Shown one piece after another: positions 59,918 to 64,000 of a stretch of 64,000 nucleotides of DNA. The DNA lies in contig NZ_JANRKL010000152.1 of NCBI RefSeq assembly GCF_033763495.1, forward strand, positions 1 through 64,000. Direction: 5' to 3'. Each line of letters begins with the position of its first letter. The first letter of the stretch is position 1. Source of the DNA: Haliscomenobacter sp033763495 (GTDB lineage Bacteria > Bacteroidota > Bacteroidia > Chitinophagales > Saprospiraceae). The notes beneath the pieces were generated by a model. The model had not been told where the DNA came from, did not search any database, and saw only the letters and a program-made list of their open reading frames with translations. A program made the position numbers and the translations under genes.

Positions 59918-60371
59918 ATCTCCGTAGTCTAAAATAATACACGCCACCACGTACATTGGCCCGCAAATTGAGCCGCTCCCAACTCAGGTTATTCACCCCG
60001 CAGAGGTAAGTCATGGCCGGGCGCCCCCGATCAAAGAAGTCCATGTCGAGGAAAAATTCGACATCATTTTCGTCATCGTAATTGGCTCGGTCAAGGACCA
60101 GCTCCCAATAACCAGGATAAACGATGCGATCCAGGCGATCGTCGTAAGAGGCACTGTAATCGCGGTAAAATTCGATGATGTCGCCTACAAATTCAGCATC
60201 GCGATTTTCACGGAAGAGGTCTCCATTTTCTTTGAAAGAAGCACTTTCAAAAATCCAGGCCCCATAGAGGCGATCCTCCTTTCGTTCCAAGCGGTATTCA
60301 TCGGTACAGGAACTGGCCAGGATGATAAAAGCAGCATAAGTAAAGAGCTTGAATGTAGATTTCATGAGCAT
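59913..60371 (-). CDS. Uncharacterised small lipoprotein
   Basis: 152 residues with lipobox ILASSC followed by TDEYRLERKEDRLYGAW. The layout (GAWIFESASF, DIIEFYRDYSASYDD, GYWELVLDRAN, LNLRANVRGGVYYFRLRRL) resembles lipocalin-like single-domain lipoproteins of Bacteroidota, but the function is not known. The start may be the ATG at 60371 or the one at 60365. Confidence 0.75.
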   Translation of the reverse strand: MLMKSTFKLFTYAAFIILASSCTDEYRLERKEDRLYGAWIFESASFKENGDLFRENRDAEFVGDIIEFYRDYSASYDDRLDRIVYPGYWELVLDRANYDDENDVEFFLDMDFFDRGRPAMTYLCGVNNLSWERLNLRANVRGGVYYFRLRRL

Positions 60372-60549
60372 TTCTTTTGGATCATTTAGAATTTGAACTT
60401 GTGTTTAGTCCCCAAACACATTTCAATGATAAACAATCTATCTGCTCCCCCCTATAGCTATAACTTACTTTAACCCTATGCCTGGAAACTTTAACTAGCG
60501 TTAAACTGATGTTAAAGGGCTAGAAAGTATTCTTTTTCTCAAAATTTCC

Positions 60550-60557
60550 TATTTTTG
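60550..60557 (+). promoter_or_regulatory. Promoter -7 box for the T9SS type B protein gene
   Basis: TATTTTTG matches TAnnTTTG and lies 44 bp upstream of the ATG at 60602. Confidence 0.5.
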
Positions 60558-60601
60558 GTCTCACGACGGCCTGAAATTGAACCTAAAAGCCAAAGCTTAC
60601 T

Positions 60602-62968
60602 ATGAGATTTAAATGCTACACTACCAATCACGGTAAGGCCGTTGTGTATTGTTTGGTATTTTGGAGCCTACTATCCAGTACTCCATTGTTTGCCCAACAA
60701 ATCCCCCTCAATGACTGCTCCAACCTCGGCTTCGAAAAAGGCACATTTGAAGGTTGGCGAGGGGAATATGGCTTTGTCAAAGATCCCACCTTTGGGTCCC
60801 GACCCAAAGAAGAGGACGTAAAAGTTGGTTTAATTCCCCAACGACATACCATTGTACGCAGGGATATGGGCAACGACTTTCTGGTCAGAATTGAATCCCT
60901 GCCAATGGTTTCAATTGGCAACTACGCGGCCCGTTTGGGCAATTCCCGCAATGGTAAAGAATTTGAACGCCTGATCACTTCTTTTCGGGTAACGCAGGAG
61001 AATTCCCTCTTTTTGTACAAGTTTGCCGTGATCATGGAGGACCCCGATCACAAACCCAAACAGCAGCCCCGTTTTACGGTGGAAGTACTCAACCAGCGCA
61101 ATGTGCGCACCCCTTGTGGTTTGTACGAAGTGGCCGCAGCAGAAAACATCCCAGGATTTAAAAACCAAAACCAACTGCGCATCCGCAACTGGACAGCGGC
61201 GGCCATTGACCTCCGGGACTACATCGGACAGGTGATAACGCTGCGTTTTACCGTGAATGACTGCACTGAAGGTTTACATTATGGTTATGCTTACCTGGAC
61301 GCCGAGTGCCTGAGTGCCAAAATTAACCCTTCTTACTTTTGCCCAGGCCTGGACACAACGATTACCCTTACCGCCCCGGAAGGATTTTCAGCCTACCGTT
61401 GGAGCACTGGTCAAACGACCCGCAGCATCACCCTGACGAAACCTCAGGCTGGAACTAAGGTTTTTTTGACAGTAAAGCCATTCAACAGTTTGGCCGAAGA
61501 CTGTCAGTTTACTTTTGAGTTCGAAATCCCGGAACGTTTCACCCGAGACTTGTTGGCTCAGGACACGGTGAAATTTTGTGGCAACAAACCCCAAATTGTC
61601 ACCCCTATCGATGACAATTTTGAAACTTTCGTATGGCGACTGGGCAAAAACGGCCCCATTGTTTCCAACGAAAAACAAGTCCAACTCAGCCAGTCGGGCA
61701 CCTATTACCTCGAAGCCCGGGACCGCTCCTGCGTATTCCAGGATTCGGTGCAATCCCTTACTTTCCCCGAGCCGCGGGTAACAGCCCAACTCGATCCTCC
61801 CAAATGTGATGGTACCCCCAGTGGGCGCATCAGCCTGCAGGGGCCCAACGCTTTGCAATATGCCTGGAGTACTGGCGACTCGGCGGCCAGCATCACCCAA
61901 TTGGCTGGTGGAAATTATTTTGTCACCGTCACCGATCCCAGTTTGGGCTGCACCTTCGAGCGCAGTTTTGACCTGCCCTCGGCTCCTGCTTTCCAGGCAT
62001 CGGCCTTGACTCTGGCCCAGCCTTGTGGCGAATTGCAAGCGGGTAAGGCCCAAATCAACATCCAGGGCGGGACTGCCCCCTACAATGTGCGTTGGAGCAC
62101 CGGTGATACCAGCCGCATCATTCAAATGAATCAGGCTGGACGTTTCAAAGTTGTTGTAACCGACGCGCAAGGTTGCCAACGCCGGGACAGCGTGGAGGTG
62201 CAAAAAATGGAAATCAGCACTACCGCTATCCCCAGTAAGTGTTTTGGAGATAGAACCGGCCTGATCACGGTACGTGCCATGGGGGGAAGCCCGGAATACC
62301 AATACCAGTTGGGCAATCGCCCAATGGGCCGCGATTCGGTTTTTCAAAACTTACCTCCCGGGACCTATATGCTGCTTGCGGCTGACCAAAGTGGGTGCAA
62401 AATTGCCCGGATGATTGAATTGCCTGCCCCGGAATTGTTCCAGGTGAGTTTGCCCAAAGACACTACGGTTGATTTGGGTGCGGCACTGTTTTTGCGGCCG
62501 GATGGCAGTGCGCCGATCGCGACTTATCGCTGGAATGGCACCTACCCTGACTTATGTGCCGCATGTCCGGAACTTAACATTCCCAGGATAACGGCCAATG
62601 GGACAGTTAACCTGGAAGCTGTTGATGAAAATGGCTGTTTGGCTAAAACCTCTCTACGGATTTTGGTCCAAAAGAATTACAAGGTGTACATACCAAATGC
62701 CATTAGCCCCAATGGGGATCGGCAGAATGACTTTTTTGAAATTTTTCCGGGAACCAGTACCCTACGCGTGAAATCATTGGAAATTTTCACCCGCTGGGGC
62801 GAAGTTGCTTTTGCTTTTGATGCGGACTCAAGTACCGATAGCCCTCGTTGGGATGGGACTTTTCGGGGCAAATCCATGGGGAATGAGGTGGTGGTGTATA
62901 AAGCCGTGGTGGAGTTCATTGATGGGGTGGAGAAGATGTTTACGGGCGCTATTACCGTTCTAAAGTAA
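60602..62968 (+). CDS. Secreted protein with T9SS type B (gliding-motility-associated) sorting domain
   Basis: 788 residues. Signal peptide ending LFAQ. An N-terminal region (~35-235) resembles a lectin/CBM jelly roll (NLGFEKGTFEGW, ALRLGNS-like RLGNSRNG). A middle set of PKD/SprB-like repeats includes AYRWSTGQTTRSITL, YAWSTGDSAASITQL and VRWSTGDTSRIIQM, patterns also seen in the SprB adhesin. The last ~100 residues are the type B domain: VYIPNAISPNGDRQNDFFEI, VKSLEIFTRWGEVAF and GEVVVYKAVVEF-like end. Probably exported by T9SS via a PorP/SprF-type partner and displayed on the surface as an adhesin; no such partner is adjacent. Confidence 0.87.
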   Translation: MRFKCYTTNHGKAVVYCLVFWSLLSSTPLFAQQIPLNDCSNLGFEKGTFEGWRGEYGFVKDPTFGSRPKEEDVKVGLIPQRHTIVRRDMGNDFLVRIESLPMVSIGNYAARLGNSRNGKEFERLITSFRVTQENSLFLYKFAVIMEDPDHKPKQQPRFTVEVLNQRNVRTPCGLYEVAAAENIPGFKNQNQLRIRNWTAAAIDLRDYIGQVITLRFTVNDCTEGLHYGYAYLDAECLSAKINPSYFCPGLDTTITLTAPEGFSAYRWSTGQTTRSITLTKPQAGTKVFLTVKPFNSLAEDCQFTFEFEIPERFTRDLLAQDTVKFCGNKPQIVTPIDDNFETFVWRLGKNGPIVSNEKQVQLSQSGTYYLEARDRSCVFQDSVQSLTFPEPRVTAQLDPPKCDGTPSGRISLQGPNALQYAWSTGDSAASITQLAGGNYFVTVTDPSLGCTFERSFDLPSAPAFQASALTLAQPCGELQAGKAQINIQGGTAPYNVRWSTGDTSRIIQMNQAGRFKVVVTDAQGCQRRDSVEVQKMEISTTAIPSKCFGDRTGLITVRAMGGSPEYQYQLGNRPMGRDSVFQNLPPGTYMLLAADQSGCKIARMIELPAPELFQVSLPKDTTVDLGAALFLRPDGSAPIATYRWNGTYPDLCAACPELNIPRITANGTVNLEAVDENGCLAKTSLRILVQKNYKVYIPNAISPNGDRQNDFFEIFPGTSTLRVKSLEIFTRWGEVAFAFDADSSTDSPRWDGTFRGKSMGNEVVVYKAVVEFIDGVEKMFTGAITVLK

Positions 62969-62990
62969 ACTGCGGCATCTGGATATTTTA

Positions 62991-63061
62991 TTTTGCCACA
63001 AAGGCACAAAGGGGCATTTATCCGCAATTTTGCTCAGTGCCTTTGAGCCTTTGTGGCAAAA
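62991..63061. repeat. Inverted repeat, cacaaagg family
   Basis: Arms TTTTGCCACAAAGGCACAAA.. (62991-63013) and ..GCCTTTGTGGCAAAA (63038-63061), nearly perfect. It lies 22 bp after the T9SS type B gene and probably acts as its transcript end. Confidence 0.8.
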
Positions 63062-63120
63062 AAGCAAGTAGTAGGGTAGTAAAATAAACTAAATTCATCT
63101 GCTAAATCCAAAATAATCAT

Positions 63121-63858
63121 ATGAACAAATTGATTGCTCTCGCAATACTACTGACCCTGTGCTTTTGCAAGCAAGCCGAGCCACCCGTAGTAGAGATTGA
63201 TGATGAAAATTTGACCCCTGAAAAAATCGACTCGATTTTGCTGGAGTACAATTTTACGTATGAAAATCCGGTTTTTCTCAAAAACAGCAAACAGGTGCTT
63301 ATTCCTATTTCTACTGATTTACTTGAAGCACGAAAATACAGCGTTAGAGATAGCTATTCTTATGACATAGAGGAACCACGGTATTGGAACATCTTATTCT
63401 ATAACACCGAAACAGGGGGCACTCGCTTATTGACTGATAAAAAATGGAGCATCTCCAATTTTGATGCCAATCTGGAAGAAACGGGGCCAATCCTGGCCCG
63501 TAGCATCATTTACCAAATCACAACCAGGGATTACAACCGGGATGGCAAATTAAATGAACTGGATGCGGAACATCTTTTTATCTCTGACTTGGATGGCGCT
63601 AATCTGCATCAGCTTTCCCCAGCAAAAGAAGACTTTGCTTCTTATGAGGTTATCCCCGAAACCGACCAATTGATCATCAAAACCATTCGCAACACAGATG
63701 ATAAACCCGAATTCAACAGCGATGATGAATTTATATGGTACAAAGCAGAGTTGAAACAAGGCACTTGGCACACAGTAGAGATCATCGATTCAATGAAGCG
63801 GAAGAATATCGCCAATTTGTACTTTGAAAAGTGGTTAAAGAAAAAAAGAAAAGATTAA
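63121..63858 (+). CDS. Uncharacterised lipoprotein
   Basis: 245 residues with lipobox LLTLCFC followed by KQAEPP. The mature protein has strand-rich segments (YWNILFYNTETGGTRLL, LFISDLDGANLHQLSP) reminiscent of the TolB/WD40-like propeller strand pattern. One loop, DYNRDGKLNELD, matches a calcium-binding EF-hand/dockerin loop. Function not known. Confidence 0.78.
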   Translation: MNKLIALAILLTLCFCKQAEPPVVEIDDENLTPEKIDSILLEYNFTYENPVFLKNSKQVLIPISTDLLEARKYSVRDSYSYDIEEPRYWNILFYNTETGGTRLLTDKKWSISNFDANLEETGPILARSIIYQITTRDYNRDGKLNELDAEHLFISDLDGANLHQLSPAKEDFASYEVIPETDQLIIKTIRNTDDKPEFNSDDEFIWYKAELKQGTWHTVEIIDSMKRKNIANLYFEKWLKKKRKD

Positions 63859-63871
63859 AAGTTGCTTGTGT

Positions 63872-64000
63872 TTATTGCTCGCTGGGGTATATGGAAACTT
63901 CGAGGCTGGTAAAATATTGCGAAACTTTGAGCAGCAATTCCGTGGGTAAAGCGTCTTGCAATATCGGGCGTTCTGTACCACTTTCGTACCCAATGTCTAG
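63872..64000 (-). CDS. C-terminal end of an unidentified protein (cut by window edge)
   Basis: An open minus-strand frame of 42 codons entering from the right edge and ending at TAA (63874-63872), reading ..DIGYESGTERPILQDALPTE.. and ending SIYPSEQ. It converges with the lipoprotein gene 13 bp away. It is too short to name. Confidence 0.6.
   Translation of the reverse strand, partial: LDIGYESGTERPILQDALPTELLLKVSQYFTSLEVSIYPSEQ

Noticed and set aside
61388..62347. 319-codon minus-strand frame
   Set aside because: Shadow of the T9SS type B gene.
1..64000. tRNA, rRNA and riboswitches
   Set aside because: Reading both strands by eye I recognised none; a covariance-model search (Infernal/tRNAscan) would be decisive, and any hit would correct this.

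Overview
The window is a 64 kb chromosomal stretch of a free-living Bacteroidota bacterium, most likely of the class Saprospiria (Haliscomenobacter or Lewinella-like; inferred from gene style, not measured). The evidence is a SusC/SusD pair, type IX secretion (T9SS) C-terminal domains of type A (3843-10775) and type B (60602-62968), many short lipoproteins, Bacteroidota-only families (DUF6495, SMUG2/DUF4918), and promoters of the Bacteroidota form (TTTG near -33, TAnnTTTG near -7) upstream of many genes. I see no rRNA, tRNA, CRISPR array, prophage, integrase or transposase gene.

Layout. 1-10.8 kb: start of rpmI on the minus strand, then two large secreted proteins on the plus strand: an LTD/endonuclease-exonuclease-phosphatase nuclease and a 2310-residue repeat protein. 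They share a dockerin-like C-terminal module, and the second adds a cohesin-like domain and a T9SS type A signal. 10.8-15.6 kb: a susC-susD operon. 15.9-20.1 kb: a lipoprotein gene and a padR-permease operon. 20.7-23.9 kb: a leucine-rich-repeat ROCO GTPase with a membrane tail. 24.2-29.1 kb: class III aminotransferase, GNAT, purE, a membrane acyltransferase and a Nudix-type regulator. 29.2-32.9 kb: a beta-oxidation operon (FadN-type fusion plus thiolase). 33.1-34.1 kb: a NYN nuclease/cold-shock fusion. 34.4-36.9 kb: exbB-exbD-exbD-tonB, which would energise TonB-dependent receptors such as the SusC here. 37.2-48.0 kb: mostly housekeeping genes (folC, SMUG2 glycosylase, thioredoxin-like protein, ubiX, FKBP isomerase, trmD, glycosyltransferase, TerC, methyltransferase, DedA, ATP-grasp). 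48.1-56.2 kb: secreted or lipid-anchored enzymes (YncE/phosphoesterase, a hydrolase-like protein with a degenerate FGE domain, a DUF885 peptidase). 56.4-58.8 kb: a second FtsX-type permease behind a predicted sigma-54 promoter. 59-64 kb: K+ channel, two lipoproteins, a T9SS type B protein and the end of one more gene.

The intergenic DNA is unusual. Nearly every gap over 80 bp carries an inverted repeat, from several unrelated sequence families: cacaaaggcac arms, GATGAAA heptamers, CCCCGAAGGGG hairpins, GGGCTTTAGCCC hairpins, GTAGAGACGCACG palindromes and others. Two ~200 bp copies of one family (16840-17034 and 58829-59019) share their loop sequence in opposite orientation, so they look like copies of one mobile or once-mobile element.

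The most interesting items are: a compact minus-strand mini-gene (38535-38713) with promoter, a 30-codon hydrophobic reading frame and terminator, hidden between folC and the SMUG2 gene; a sigma-54 promoter with an upstream palindrome before the 56.4 kb permease; the dockerin/cohesin-like pairing of the nuclease and its giant neighbour; the ROCO GTPase with near-identical 66-bp repeats; and the hydrolase-like/FGE fusion lacking the FGE cysteines. No well-supported complete new multi-gene system (for example a defence island) is visible.
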